Of a DNA stretch of 50,768 bases, positions 7,063-15,711 are shown in pieces; the first letter of the stretch is position 1; every line of letters starts with the position of its first letter. The notes below the pieces were generated by a model. It was not told the origin of the DNA. It did no database searches and saw only the letters and a list, made by a program, of their open reading frames with translations. Made by a program: the position numbers and the translations under genes. This DNA is from Sphingopyxis sp. LC363 (lineage in GTDB: Bacteria; Pseudomonadota; Alphaproteobacteria; Sphingomonadales; Sphingomonadaceae): positions 1 to 50,768 of the forward strand of contig NZ_JNFC01000027.1 of assembly GCF_000756385.1 (NCBI RefSeq). The letters run 5' to 3'.

Positions 7063-8910
7063 CTACCGCCCGATCTGCGCCGCCTTGTCGCGCAAATCCG
7101 CCGCCGCCTGCGCCTTCCCGCGCTTTTCCAGCAGCCCGGCGTAAAATTCCATGATCCCCGCATTGAGCGGCTGCAACCGATAGGCGCGGTCGATCAGCAC
7201 CAGCGCGCGCGCATCATCGCCCTTCGCCGCCCAGGCGCGCGCCAGTTCGCGCAGGATCACCACGTCGCGATCGCCGATCCGCCGCCGCACCCGCTCGAAA
7301 TGCCCGATCGCCTGGTCCCAATGTTCGAGGTCCATCGCGAGGTGCCCGGCGAGCCGGTCGGCGGCGATGCTCGACGGCTGCCCGTCGCGCAGCGCGAGGA
7401 TCGCCGCGCCCGATCCGGCGGCATCGCCCGCGCGGTAAAGTGCGTTGGCGAGGCGCAGCGTGGTGCGCTCGCCCGCGTCGATCGCGCGCGCGGCGCGATA
7501 GGCTTCGACCGCAAGGGCGAACCGCCCGCCCGCGAGCGCGGCGTCACCGAGCAGGATATGCGCATCGGCGACGCCGCGGTTCGCGTCGCGCAGCCGCACG
7601 GCGCGGTCGATCGCGCGCGCGCCGTTGCCGCTCGCAAGGTCGGCGGCGATCGCCGGGATCGCCTTGGCCGGGTCGAGCGGCGCGGCGTCGGCCGCCATCG
7701 CCACCAGCCCGTAATCATCGTCGATCGCGAACGGCACGGCTTCGCCCGGGCTGAGCGCCGTCGCGCGCCCCATATAATCCGCCGATTCCATGTCGCGTCC
7801 CAGCTCGGCGGCCGTACGCGCCGCAAGGATCAGCGACCAGCTGTCGGCGTCGGGGCGGCGGACGAGCGGCAGCAGCGCCTCGCGCGCGGCGTCGGGATCG
7901 CCATCGGCCCATTCGGCGGCAGCAAGAATACGCCGCGCGGTGAAATTATGCGGCTGTTCGGCAAGCAGCCGGTCCGCCCACGTCGCCGCGACCGCCTCGC
8001 CGCCGAGCTCGAGCTCGACGACCGCGCTCAGCAGCATGAACGACGGCTGTTCGTCGAGTTCGCCCCGCGTGCGCTGGAGCAGGCTGCGCGCCAGCGCATA
8101 TCGGCCCGCGCGCGCTGCGAGCACCGCCTGCAGATAATAGAGGCGCGGGTCGCGCGGCACGATCGTCGCCGCATGGCGAAGCGCCGCCAGCATGTCGCGA
8201 TACCGCCCGAGGTCGCCGAGCGTCGCGGCCTGGTCGATCAGCGCGTCGGCATTGTCGGGGTCGGCTTTGAGCGCATCGGCATACCAGCTTAGCGACGCCT
8301 CCAGCCCCTCCCCGCTCCGCACGAGATTGGCCTTGAACGCCAGCGCCGCGCTGTTCGCCTTGTCGAGTTCGATCGCATAATCGACCGCGTCGCGCGCGCC
8401 GAGCGCGTCGGCATTGGCCTCACGAAAGCGCGCAACATCGACCCATAGCGCCGAATTGCGCGGCAGTTCGTGCACCGCGCGGTCATAGGCTTCGCGCGCG
8501 GCGAAGAGATCGCCGTTCGCCAGATGGACGTCGCCCGCGACCCATGCCGCCTCACCCATCATCTCGGGGATGACCGGCCCACCCTCCAGCGTCTCGAGCG
8601 CGCGCGCGCCTTCGCCTTGCATCGCATAAGCCCGGGCGAGCAGCGGCCGCAGCGCCGCATCCTTGGCGCCGGCGCCGAGCGCGCCCTTGACCGCCGCCTC
8701 GGCGCCGACTCCGTCGCCGAGGCGGATCGCGACGCGCGCCAGCATGACGCGCCTTGCGATGTCGCCCGGATCGTCGGCGATCGCCGCCTGCAACGCCGCG
8801 CGCTGTTGCTCATAAGCCCGGCGCGGCGTGTCCGGTCCGCCGCCGCCGCACGCCGCGAGCAGCAGCGCCGCCACCAGCGGCGCGGCGGTCCAGACGCGGC
8901 GCAAGGTCAT
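7063..8910 (-). CDS. TPR-repeat lipoprotein of the XrtA/PEP-CTERM locus (PrsT-like)
   Basis: A 615-residue envelope protein. MTLRRVWTAAPLVAALLLAAC gives a signal peptide with lipobox Cys21, then a glycine stretch. The rest is alpha-helical with many tetratricopeptide-like repeats, for example ALVRSGEGLEASLSWYADAL-type helices with Ala/Gly/Tyr spacing up to the C-terminus (ALVLIDRAYRLQPLNAGIMEF). The start ATG abuts the TGA of prsR. PrsT proteins accompany PrsK/PrsR in exopolysaccharide and PEP-CTERM gene clusters and probably scaffold polymer export. Typical PrsT is longer (about 900 residues), so the assignment rests mainly on context. Confidence 0.75.
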   Translation of the reverse strand: MTLRRVWTAAPLVAALLLAACGGGGPDTPRRAYEQQRAALQAAIADDPGDIARRVMLARVAIRLGDGVGAEAAVKGALGAGAKDAALRPLLARAYAMQGEGARALETLEGGPVIPEMMGEAAWVAGDVHLANGDLFAAREAYDRAVHELPRNSALWVDVARFREANADALGARDAVDYAIELDKANSAALAFKANLVRSGEGLEASLSWYADALKADPDNADALIDQAATLGDLGRYRDMLAALRHAATIVPRDPRLYYLQAVLAARAGRYALARSLLQRTRGELDEQPSFMLLSAVVELELGGEAVAATWADRLLAEQPHNFTARRILAAAEWADGDPDAAREALLPLVRRPDADSWSLILAARTAAELGRDMESADYMGRATALSPGEAVPFAIDDDYGLVAMAADAAPLDPAKAIPAIAADLASGNGARAIDRAVRLRDANRGVADAHILLGDAALAGGRFALAVEAYRAARAIDAGERTTLRLANALYRAGDAAGSGAAILALRDGQPSSIAADRLAGHLAMDLEHWDQAIGHFERVRRRIGDRDVVILRELARAWAAKGDDARALVLIDRAYRLQPLNAGIMEFYAGLLEKRGKAQAAADLRDKAAQIGR

Positions 8911-10287
8911 TCAGCCCTGCATCCGATATTGTTTGAGCAGGTCGTAGAGCGTCGGCCGGCTGATCCCGAGCAATTTCGCCGCGAGCGAGATATTGCCCTC
9001 GCTCTGCGTCATCGCGCGGCGGATCGCGACGCGGTCGGCGGCCTCGCGCGCGCTGCGCAGGTTGAGCCACGCCTCTTCGCCCTCTTCGCCGCCGCCCGCC
9101 ATATCGAGATCCTCGCGCATCACCAGCTTGCCGTCGGCCATGATAACGGCGCGCTTGATGCGGTTTTCAAGTTCGCGGACATTGCCCGGCCAGCGCGCCT
9201 CGTCGATCGCCTGCAGCGCGTCGGGCGCAAAGCCGCGCACCCCGGGATTCATCTCGGGCGCATATTGGTGGAGGAAATGGCGCGCGAGCAGCACCGCATC
9301 GCCCGGCCGCTCGGCGAGCGACGGGATCTTCACCACCATCTCGGCGAGCCGGTAATAAAGATCGTCGCGAAAGCTCTGCTCGGCGATCATCGCATCGAGG
9401 TCGCGGTGCGTCGCGCAGACGATCCGCGTATCGACCGGAATCGCCTTGCGCCCGCCGATCCGCTCGATCGTGCGTTCCTGCAAAAATCGCAGCAGCTTGA
9501 CCTGCAACGGCAACGGGATGTCGCCGACCTCGTCGAGGAAGAGCGTCCCGCCGTGCGCCAGCTCGATCTTGCCCTCGGTCGTCTTCACCGCGCCCGTAAA
9601 GGCGCCCTTTTCATGCCCGAACAGCTCGCTTTCGAGCAGATTCTCGGGGATCGCGGCGCAGTTGATCGCGACGAACGCGCCGTCGCGCCGCCCGCTCGCC
9701 TCGTGCAGCCCGCGCGCGAGCAATTCCTTGCCGGTGCCACTCGCGCCGAGCAGCATCACCGACACGTCGAGGTTCGCGACGCGCTCGATCGTGCGCGCGA
9801 CCTTCAGCATCTCGGGCGCGCCGGTAATCATCCCGCCGAGCACGCGATTATCGCCCGCACCCTGGCTCGCCAGCCGCGCATTTTCGACTTCGAGTCCGCG
9901 AACGTGAAACGCACGCGCGACGATCAGCCCCAGTTCGTCGATGTCGATCGGCTTCTGATAGAAATCCCACGCCCCGCTCGCGATCGCGGTCAGCGCGCTC
10001 GCGCGTTCGCCATGCCCCGACACGACGATCACCTTGGTATCGGGCTTGGCCTCGAGGATCGCCTTCAGCGTCCGGAACCCCTCGCGCGTTCCGTCGGGAT
10101 CGGGCGGCAGGCCGAGGTCGAGCGTCACCACCTCGGGTTCCTCGGCGCGCAGCAGTTCGATCGCGGCGTCATGGTCGCCCGCGACAAACACGCGATAATC
10201 GTCATAGGCCCATTTGAGCTGCGTCTGCAGCCCGGCGTCGTCTTCGACCACCAGCAATTTAGGCAATCCGGTCCCGCCCTCGCTCAT
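8911..10287 (-). CDS. prsR: PrsR, sigma-54-dependent response regulator (PEP-CTERM type)
   Basis: A 458-residue regulator. The receiver domain (1-125) has Asp16/Asp17 in VVEDD, phospho-acceptor Asp57 in VTLDLGL and Lys112 in YQKPID. The AAA+ domain has Walker A GASGTGKE at 181-188, the sigma-54 contact loop GAFTGA at 228-233 and Walker [12 protein letters not shown] at 246-256. A Fis-type helix-turn-helix, [26 protein letters not shown], ends the protein. Members activate PEP-CTERM and exopolysaccharide genes from -24/-12 promoters. The ATG at 10287 overlaps the kinase stop by four bases; longer forms would run antisense into nothing conserved. Confidence 0.92.
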   Translation of the reverse strand: MSEGGTGLPKLLVVEDDAGLQTQLKWAYDDYRVFVAGDHDAAIELLRAEEPEVVTLDLGLPPDPDGTREGFRTLKAILEAKPDTKVIVVSGHGERASALTAIASGAWDFYQKPIDIDELGLIVARAFHVRGLEVENARLASQGAGDNRVLGGMITGAPEMLKVARTIERVANLDVSVMLLGASGTGKELLARGLHEASGRRDGAFVAINCAAIPENLLESELFGHEKGAFTGAVKTTEGKIELAHGGTLFLDEVGDIPLPLQVKLLRFLQERTIERIGGRKAIPVDTRIVCATHRDLDAMIAEQSFRDDLYYRLAEMVVKIPSLAERPGDAVLLARHFLHQYAPEMNPGVRGFAPDALQAIDEARWPGNVRELENRIKRAVIMADGKLVMREDLDMAGGGEEGEEAWLNLRSAREAADRVAIRRAMTQSEGNISLAAKLLGISRPTLYDLLKQYRMQG

Positions 10288-12413
10288 TTCATTCCCGCCT
10301 TCATCACCCGCGCATCGCCCCCGGCGGCGGCGCGCGCGTCGGCTAGCGGCAACCACAGGGTGAAATTGCTTCCCTTGCCCGGTTCGCTCGTCACCTCGAT
10401 CGCCCCGCCCATCCCTTGCGCGAGCTGCAGCGCCTCGAACGCGCCGAGCCCGAAGCCCGATTCCTTCGTCGACACGAACGGCTTGAACAACTCGTCGCGG
10501 ATGAACTCGCGCGTCATGCCGCATCCCTGGTCGATCACGTCGATGCGCGCGCGCCCCTGTTCGGCGACCGCGACGACCTGAACCGGCGTGTCCGGCGCCG
10601 ACGCGTCGATCGCGTTGGCGACCAGATGCTGGACGATCTGGCGGACCGCGCCCGCCTCGGCCCACGCCGACAGGCCGGCCTGGCAGCCGACGAACAGCGC
10701 GCGGCGCGGCCGCATTTCCGCGGCAACCTCGTTCAGCAGCGGCTCGACCAGCGTGCGGCCGGGCTCGGCCGCCGGCCCGCGCTCGCGCGGCGACAGGCGG
10801 ACGAGCAGGTCGCTGAGCCGCCCCGCCGAAATCTTCAGCGTCTGCGTCATGTCGGCGCGGAATTCGGGCTTGTCGGCGTGGCGCTCGGCATTGCGCGCGA
10901 GCAGCGACAATTGGCTCGCCAGATTCTTGATGTCGTGCATGATGAAGGCAAAGCGGCGGTTGAATTCATCGAAGCGCCGCGCCTCCGACAGCGCCTGCTG
11001 GCTCTGCGATTCGGCGAGATAGCTCGCCGCCTGCTGCCCCGCGATGCGCAGCACGTCGAGATCTTCCCAGTCGAGCGCGCGCGAGACCGCCGGGCGGTGC
11101 AGCACCGCGATCGCGATCATCCGCTGGAAATGGAGGACCGGCACGACCACCCACGCGCGCGTGTCGGCGATCAGCCAGTCGGGGATCGCCAGATCCACAC
11201 CCGCCGGATGCTTGCCCGGAGCGCCGCGCCGCTCGGCGTCGAGGTCGACGATATGTTGCGTTTCCTGCAGCATGAAGGCCGAACGCAGCGACAGTCCGGC
11301 CTCTTCGCCCACGCCGCCAGGCCAATGCCATTGTTCCGCGACGCGAAAGCCGCCCGACGCGGCGGGCAGCATCAGCAAGGCACCCGGACTGCCGGTCAAT
11401 TGCGCGAGCGCCTTGGCAACGCGCCGATAGAGGTTGCGATCGTCATCGCTCCCATCCCCCTTGGCGCCCTGCGCCAGCGTCGCGGTGAATCGCATCCACT
11501 CGGCGCGATAGTCGTAACGATGCTCGAAGAAATGCTTGGAGATGATCACGGCGAGCCACGCGCGCGAACGCGCGGACGCCAGCATGAGTCCTCCCGCGCC
11601 CAGCGCGACAGCCAGCGAGATCGCCTGCGCCAGCTCGGCATAATCGCTCCCGACCGCGCGCGCGACCGCACCGGTCAGCGCGATCAGGATCAGATAGACG
11701 GCGGCGCCCAGCAGGATCAGCGATCGCGTCGCCGCGGTGCGCGACAGCCGCATCCGCTCGCGCCCGATGTCCATCGCCGCGACGATATGGATCGGCACGG
11801 TGAGCAGCGCGACGGCAGGCAACAACGCGATCAGCGTCGAGGCCTTCGCTCCCGTCAGCGCGCCGATCAGCTGGACGTTGAGTTCATAGGCCCACAGCAT
11901 GGCGAAACCGCCAGCGACCGCCAGCACCGGCATCCGCAGCCCGCCGCTCGCGCGCCGGACGGCGCCGTCGATGATCAGCAGCCCGCCGATCGCGACGATC
12001 ATCGCGGTGAAGGTCAGCGTCGGCTTCATCCATGGCGCCGCGGCGGCGCCCGCGCGCCAATGCGCCGCCGCGCCGAGCAGGAAGGCGAGCAGGCAGATCG
12101 TCGCCAGCATCCGCAGGATCAGACGCAGCGGCCGCGGCATCGGCGCGCGCGGCGACCAGAATGTCGCGCCGAGCCAGCCGAGCATCGCGCCGTCGCGGAC
12201 CATCTGCGCCACCAGCGCCTCCGACGATCCCGGCGAAAAGATCGTCAGCGCCGCGCACCACAGCGCGGTCGCCGCCGCCACCAGCACCTGCCAACGCGGC
12301 GCGGGCATCAACGCCGCCATGCGCGCGCGCGGCCGCATCAGCAGCCACAGGGTCGCGCCCGAAAAACTTGCGAGCGCCGCGACGCACAGGATGTACGACA
12401 GGGTCGCGAGCAC
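10284..12413 (-). CDS. prsK: PrsK, XrtA/PEP-CTERM system membrane histidine kinase
   Basis: A 709-residue sensor kinase. About eight to ten hydrophobic helices fill the first 290 residues; a GAF-like domain follows (310-470). The phospho-acceptor His493 lies in FAFIMHDIKNLASQLSLL, and the ATPase domain has HLVANAIDAS (N box), DVIDQGCGM (G1) and ESGFGLGAFEALQLAQGMGG (G2). This HDIKN box and multi-helix sensor are the PrsK hallmark. Start is GTG, one base after the glycosyltransferase stop, with GGAGGGAG upstream. It is expected to phosphorylate PrsR encoded next. Confidence 0.92.
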   Translation of the reverse strand: MLATLSYILCVAALASFSGATLWLLMRPRARMAALMPAPRWQVLVAAATALWCAALTIFSPGSSEALVAQMVRDGAMLGWLGATFWSPRAPMPRPLRLILRMLATICLLAFLLGAAAHWRAGAAAAPWMKPTLTFTAMIVAIGGLLIIDGAVRRASGGLRMPVLAVAGGFAMLWAYELNVQLIGALTGAKASTLIALLPAVALLTVPIHIVAAMDIGRERMRLSRTAATRSLILLGAAVYLILIALTGAVARAVGSDYAELAQAISLAVALGAGGLMLASARSRAWLAVIISKHFFEHRYDYRAEWMRFTATLAQGAKGDGSDDDRNLYRRVAKALAQLTGSPGALLMLPAASGGFRVAEQWHWPGGVGEEAGLSLRSAFMLQETQHIVDLDAERRGAPGKHPAGVDLAIPDWLIADTRAWVVVPVLHFQRMIAIAVLHRPAVSRALDWEDLDVLRIAGQQAASYLAESQSQQALSEARRFDEFNRRFAFIMHDIKNLASQLSLLARNAERHADKPEFRADMTQTLKISAGRLSDLLVRLSPRERGPAAEPGRTLVEPLLNEVAAEMRPRRALFVGCQAGLSAWAEAGAVRQIVQHLVANAIDASAPDTPVQVVAVAEQGRARIDVIDQGCGMTREFIRDELFKPFVSTKESGFGLGAFEALQLAQGMGGAIEVTSEPGKGSNFTLWLPLADARAAAGGDARVMKAGMK

Positions 12414-12414
12414 G

Positions 12415-13803
12415 CTAGCGCGCTCCCTCCGGCCACAGCACGACGCGCACCGTCTGGAGCAGGATCAGGAGGTCGAGGAAGGGCGAGTAGTTTTTGGCGT
12501 AATAAAGATCATATTCCAGCTTCACGCGCGCGTCCTCGACCGAGGCGCCATAGGGATAGTTGATCTGCGCCCAGCCGGTCAGGCCGGGTTTCACCATGTG
12601 GCGTTCGGCATAATAGGGCAGCTTTTTCTCCAGCTCCTCGACGAAGCTCGGCCGTTCGGGGCGCGGCCCGACGAAGCTCATGTCGCCCTTCAGCACGCAC
12701 CAGGTCTGCGGCAGTTCGTCGATGCGCAGCTTGCGGATCACGCGGCCGACGCGCGTGACGCGGGGATCATTCTCGCTCGCCCACACCGCCTTGCCCGACG
12801 CTTCGGCATCGATACGCATCGAACGAATCTTGAAGATGTCATAGGTCTCGCCGAACAGGCCGACGCGCGGCTGGCGATAGAAGACCGGCCCGCGGCTGTC
12901 GAGCACCACCGCGATGCCGGCGAGAAAGATCAGCGGCAGTCCGACGATCAGCACGATCAGGCTGGCGAGGATGTCGAACAGGCGTTTGCCCACTTTGGAA
13001 ATCCGCTGCCCCGCCGAAAAGCCGTCGGAAAAGATAAGGCCGCTCGGGTTGGTGGTCGCAAGGTCGACGCGCCCCGTCTCGCGCTCGATGAAGCTTGCGA
13101 TGTCGTTGACATGCACCCCCGTCGTCTTGACGCGGAGCAGGTCATTCAGCGGCAGCGCGTTGCGTCGCTCCTCGAGCGCGAGCACGACTTCGCCCGCGCG
13201 CAGCATCACGACATGCTCCGACAGATTGGCGATCGCCTCGCGCGGGATCGCCCCCGGCACCGTCTTCTCGTTCGCGCTCATCGCGACGAAACCGACCATC
13301 TCAAGCCCGCTCCCCGGCGCATCGGCGAGCGCCGCGAGCCGCGCCGCACGCGGCCCGGCGCCGAGCACCAAAATGCGCCGGCGAAAGGCTTCGGTGCCCG
13401 CCGACTGCGTCAGCGCGACGCGGATCACGAACAGCACGCCGATGGCGAAAATCATCGCATAGAGGCTGTTCGCACGCCACAGCGTCGCCGTTGGCAGCAG
13501 GAACCCCAGTACCGACAGAAAAATCACCCCGAGCGAAATCGCGGCGAGCAGGCGCGCGGTCGCAAAGCGCATCGAGCGCAGCCCCTCGTTCCCGTACATC
13601 CCGGTCGCCATCATCGCGAGCGAATTGGAAACGCCGAAGGTCAGGAGCGGCAGCCAGCGGCTCGCGAGCGGCCCCGCATCGAACCCCGCCTGATGCGCGT
13701 AGAGATGCCACGCCCCCTCGGCCGAGCCGAGCAGCGCGAAAAATTCGATCAGCGCCAGCCAGACGACGGCGTGCGGGACATAATGTTTGAACAGCCGGAA
13801 CAT
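12415..13803 (-). CDS. XrtA/PEP-CTERM system polyprenyl-phosphate sugar transferase (TIGR03013 type)
   Basis: A 462-residue initiating glycosyltransferase. Four N-terminal membrane helices (residues 10-110) precede a Rossmann-like part (RRRILVLGAGPRAARLAAL) and a C-terminal bacterial sugar transferase domain from KRLFDILAS (residue 273). That domain has VFYRQPRVGLFGETYDIFKIRSM, LRKLRIDELPQTWCVLKGDMSFVGPRPE and PGLTGWAQINYPYG. It should load the first sugar phosphate onto undecaprenyl phosphate for exopolysaccharide synthesis. It leads the prsK-prsR-TPR operon, behind a good promoter at 13844-13873. Confidence 0.92.
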   Translation of the reverse strand: MFRLFKHYVPHAVVWLALIEFFALLGSAEGAWHLYAHQAGFDAGPLASRWLPLLTFGVSNSLAMMATGMYGNEGLRSMRFATARLLAAISLGVIFLSVLGFLLPTATLWRANSLYAMIFAIGVLFVIRVALTQSAGTEAFRRRILVLGAGPRAARLAALADAPGSGLEMVGFVAMSANEKTVPGAIPREAIANLSEHVVMLRAGEVVLALEERRNALPLNDLLRVKTTGVHVNDIASFIERETGRVDLATTNPSGLIFSDGFSAGQRISKVGKRLFDILASLIVLIVGLPLIFLAGIAVVLDSRGPVFYRQPRVGLFGETYDIFKIRSMRIDAEASGKAVWASENDPRVTRVGRVIRKLRIDELPQTWCVLKGDMSFVGPRPERPSFVEELEKKLPYYAERHMVKPGLTGWAQINYPYGASVEDARVKLEYDLYYAKNYSPFLDLLILLQTVRVVLWPEGAR

Positions 13804-13843
13804 GTTGGCGAAGTCCTACAGCCGAGGCGTCAACTGTCGGTTA

Positions 13844-13873
13844 ATTTTACACTTGCTATATCGGCAATGACAA
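13844..13873 (-). promoter_or_regulatory. Sigma-70-like promoter of the PEP-CTERM operon
   Basis: On the minus strand TTGTCA and TAAAAT are separated by 18 bases, each matching five of six consensus positions. The predicted start of transcription is about 35 bases before the sugar transferase ATG. It lies in the 106-base gap between divergent genes, so it may also affect the guanylyltransferase gene. Confidence 0.5.
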
Positions 13874-13909
13874 GGTGACCCGCTGCTTCGAAAGCGATAG
13901 ACCGAATTC

Positions 13910-14944
13910 ATGACGCTGATGATCCAGCCCCTCATCCTGTGCGGCGGTGCAGGCACCCGCCTGTGGCCCGAATCGCGCGGCACCCGCGCGAAGCAGTTCC
14001 TGCTGCTGCACGGCCAGCGCAGCCTGTTCCGCCAGACCGTCGAGCGCACGCCCGCGGGCCCCGATTTCCTGCCACCCATTGTCCTCTGCGGCGACGGCCA
14101 TGTCGCGATGGTGCGCGAACAAATGGGCGATCGCGAAGAGACGCTGCTCGTCGAGCCGATGCCGCGCAACACCGCCGCCGCGATCGCGCTCGCCGTCGCG
14201 CAGGCCGACGCCGACACGCTGCTGCTCGTGATGCCGAGCGATCATGTCATCGCCGACGTCCCCGCCTTTCACGCCGCGATCGCCAAGGGAGTGCGCCTTG
14301 CGCAACGGGACTGGATCGTCACCTTCGGCATCACCCCCGACCGCCCCGAAACCGGCTTCGGCTACATCGCCGCCGGCAAGGCGCTCGGCGAGGACGGGTT
14401 TGCGGTCGACCGCTTCGTCGAGAAGCCCCCGCTCGCCGATGCCGAGGCGATGCTCGCGGCGGGCGGTTACAGCTGGAACGCCGGTATCTTCCTGTTCCGC
14501 GCCGCGCGGATGCGCGACGCGATGCTCACCCATTGCCGCGCGATCTTCGAAGCGGCGGACAATGCGGTTGCCGCCGGGATGCGCGACGGCGACGCGCTCT
14601 ATGCCGACGCGATCGAGTTCGCCAAGGCGCCGTCGGACTCGATCGATTATGCCGTGATGGAAAAGGACGATCGCGTCGCGGTCGTCCCCGTCGCGATGGG
14701 CTGGTCCGACCTCGGCTGCTGGCACACGATCCACGCCCTCGCCGAAAAGGATGCCGCCGACAATGCCGTCACCGGCGACGCCTTTCTCCACGACAGCCGC
14801 GGCAACCTCGTCCGCGCCGGCGACAAGCGCGTGTCGATCCTCGGCATGGACAATATTGCGGTGATCGTCGACGGCGACGACATTTTGGTCATTCCGCTCG
14901 AACGCTCGCAGGAAGTCCGCGCCGCCGCCAAGGCGCGCGAATAG
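13910..14944 (+). CDS. Mannose-1-phosphate guanylyltransferase (short form)
   Basis: A 344-residue cytoplasmic enzyme making GDP-mannose from mannose-1-phosphate and GTP. The nucleotide loop LILCGGAGTRLWPESRGTRAKQF is at residues 8-31; EPMPRNTAAAIALA, VMPSDHVI, ETGFGYIAAG, RFVEKPPLADAEAML and SWNAGIFLFRA follow in family order. It lacks the C-terminal phosphomannose isomerase domain of bifunctional ManC/AlgA. Divergent from the sugar transferase operon, it probably supplies GDP-mannose for the same polysaccharide. Confidence 0.93.
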   Translation: MTLMIQPLILCGGAGTRLWPESRGTRAKQFLLLHGQRSLFRQTVERTPAGPDFLPPIVLCGDGHVAMVREQMGDREETLLVEPMPRNTAAAIALAVAQADADTLLLVMPSDHVIADVPAFHAAIAKGVRLAQRDWIVTFGITPDRPETGFGYIAAGKALGEDGFAVDRFVEKPPLADAEAMLAAGGYSWNAGIFLFRAARMRDAMLTHCRAIFEAADNAVAAGMRDGDALYADAIEFAKAPSDSIDYAVMEKDDRVAVVPVAMGWSDLGCWHTIHALAEKDAADNAVTGDAFLHDSRGNLVRAGDKRVSILGMDNIAVIVDGDDILVIPLERSQEVRAAAKARE

Positions 14945-14948
14945 GCCT

Positions 14949-15680
14949 GTGCGATCGCCCAATTTCGCCGACGCCCCGCTCGGGCTGCTCGATCATCATC
15001 CGAACGAGCTGCGCGCGCGCCACTGCCACGACGACGCCTTCGTCGCCGTGGTGCTCGAGGGCGGCTATCAGGAAGCGGGCGACGAGGGCCGTTTCGACGT
15101 TCGCCCCGGCGACGCGCTGATCCACCACCCGTTCGAATCGCACCTCGACCGCGTCGAGGCGAAGGGCGCGCGCGTCCTCGTGCTGGGCCTGCCCGCCGAA
15201 CTGGCGGCGACCTCGCATGTTCGCGGCCGCGTCGGCGACCCCGACGCGCTCGTCCGGATCGCCGCGCGCGACCCGCGCGCCGCCGCGGCCGCCTTCGCCG
15301 AGCAATTTGTCGCCACCCCCGTCGCCGCGCTCGACTGGCCCGATTTGCTCGCCCGCGACCTCTGCGGCCACGCGCCCGTCCGGCTCGGCGAATGGGCCGA
15401 GCGCACGGGCGTGCGCGCCGAAACATTGAGCCGCGGCTTTCGCGCCGCCTATGGCTGCACCCCCAAGGCGTTTCGCGCCGACGCCCGCGCCCGCGCCGCG
15501 CTCGCGGCGATCCGCGTAGGCGGCGAGCCGCTCTCCGACATCGCGCACCGCCTCCATTTTACCGACCAGGCGCACATGACGCATGCGGTCGCGCGGCTCA
15601 GCGGCGCGACGCCGGGCGCGTGGCGCCGCATGGTGCCCGACGTCAAATCGATACAAGACATGGCCGACCTTGGCGTGTAG
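14949..15680 (+). CDS. AraC family regulator with cupin-like sensor domain
   Basis: A 243-residue regulator starting at GTG, four bases after the guanylyltransferase stop. The N-terminal half looks like a cupin (HHPNELRARHCHDDAFVAVVLEGGY, GDALIHHPFESH). The C-terminal AraC domain begins near residue 140 (LGEWAERTGVRAETLSRGFRAAYG, then LSDIAHRLHFTDQAHMTHAVARLSGATPGAWRRM). The ligand is unknown. Residue 125 is Val here (GTC) and Asp in the mirrored copy. Confidence 0.88.
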   Translation: MRSPNFADAPLGLLDHHPNELRARHCHDDAFVAVVLEGGYQEAGDEGRFDVRPGDALIHHPFESHLDRVEAKGARVLVLGLPAELAATSHVRGRVGDPDALVRIAARDPRAAAAAFAEQFVATPVAALDWPDLLARDLCGHAPVRLGEWAERTGVRAETLSRGFRAAYGCTPKAFRADARARAALAAIRVGGEPLSDIAHRLHFTDQAHMTHAVARLSGATPGAWRRMVPDVKSIQDMADLGV

Positions 15681-15711
15681 CAACCGGACAACACACCTGT
15701 TGGAGACGATC

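Noticed and set aside
8470..13878. Several antisense frames of 650-715 codons across the PrsT-PrsR-PrsK-sugar transferase operon
   Set aside because: Low-complexity charged translations without motifs; the opposite strand encodes recognisable proteins throughout.
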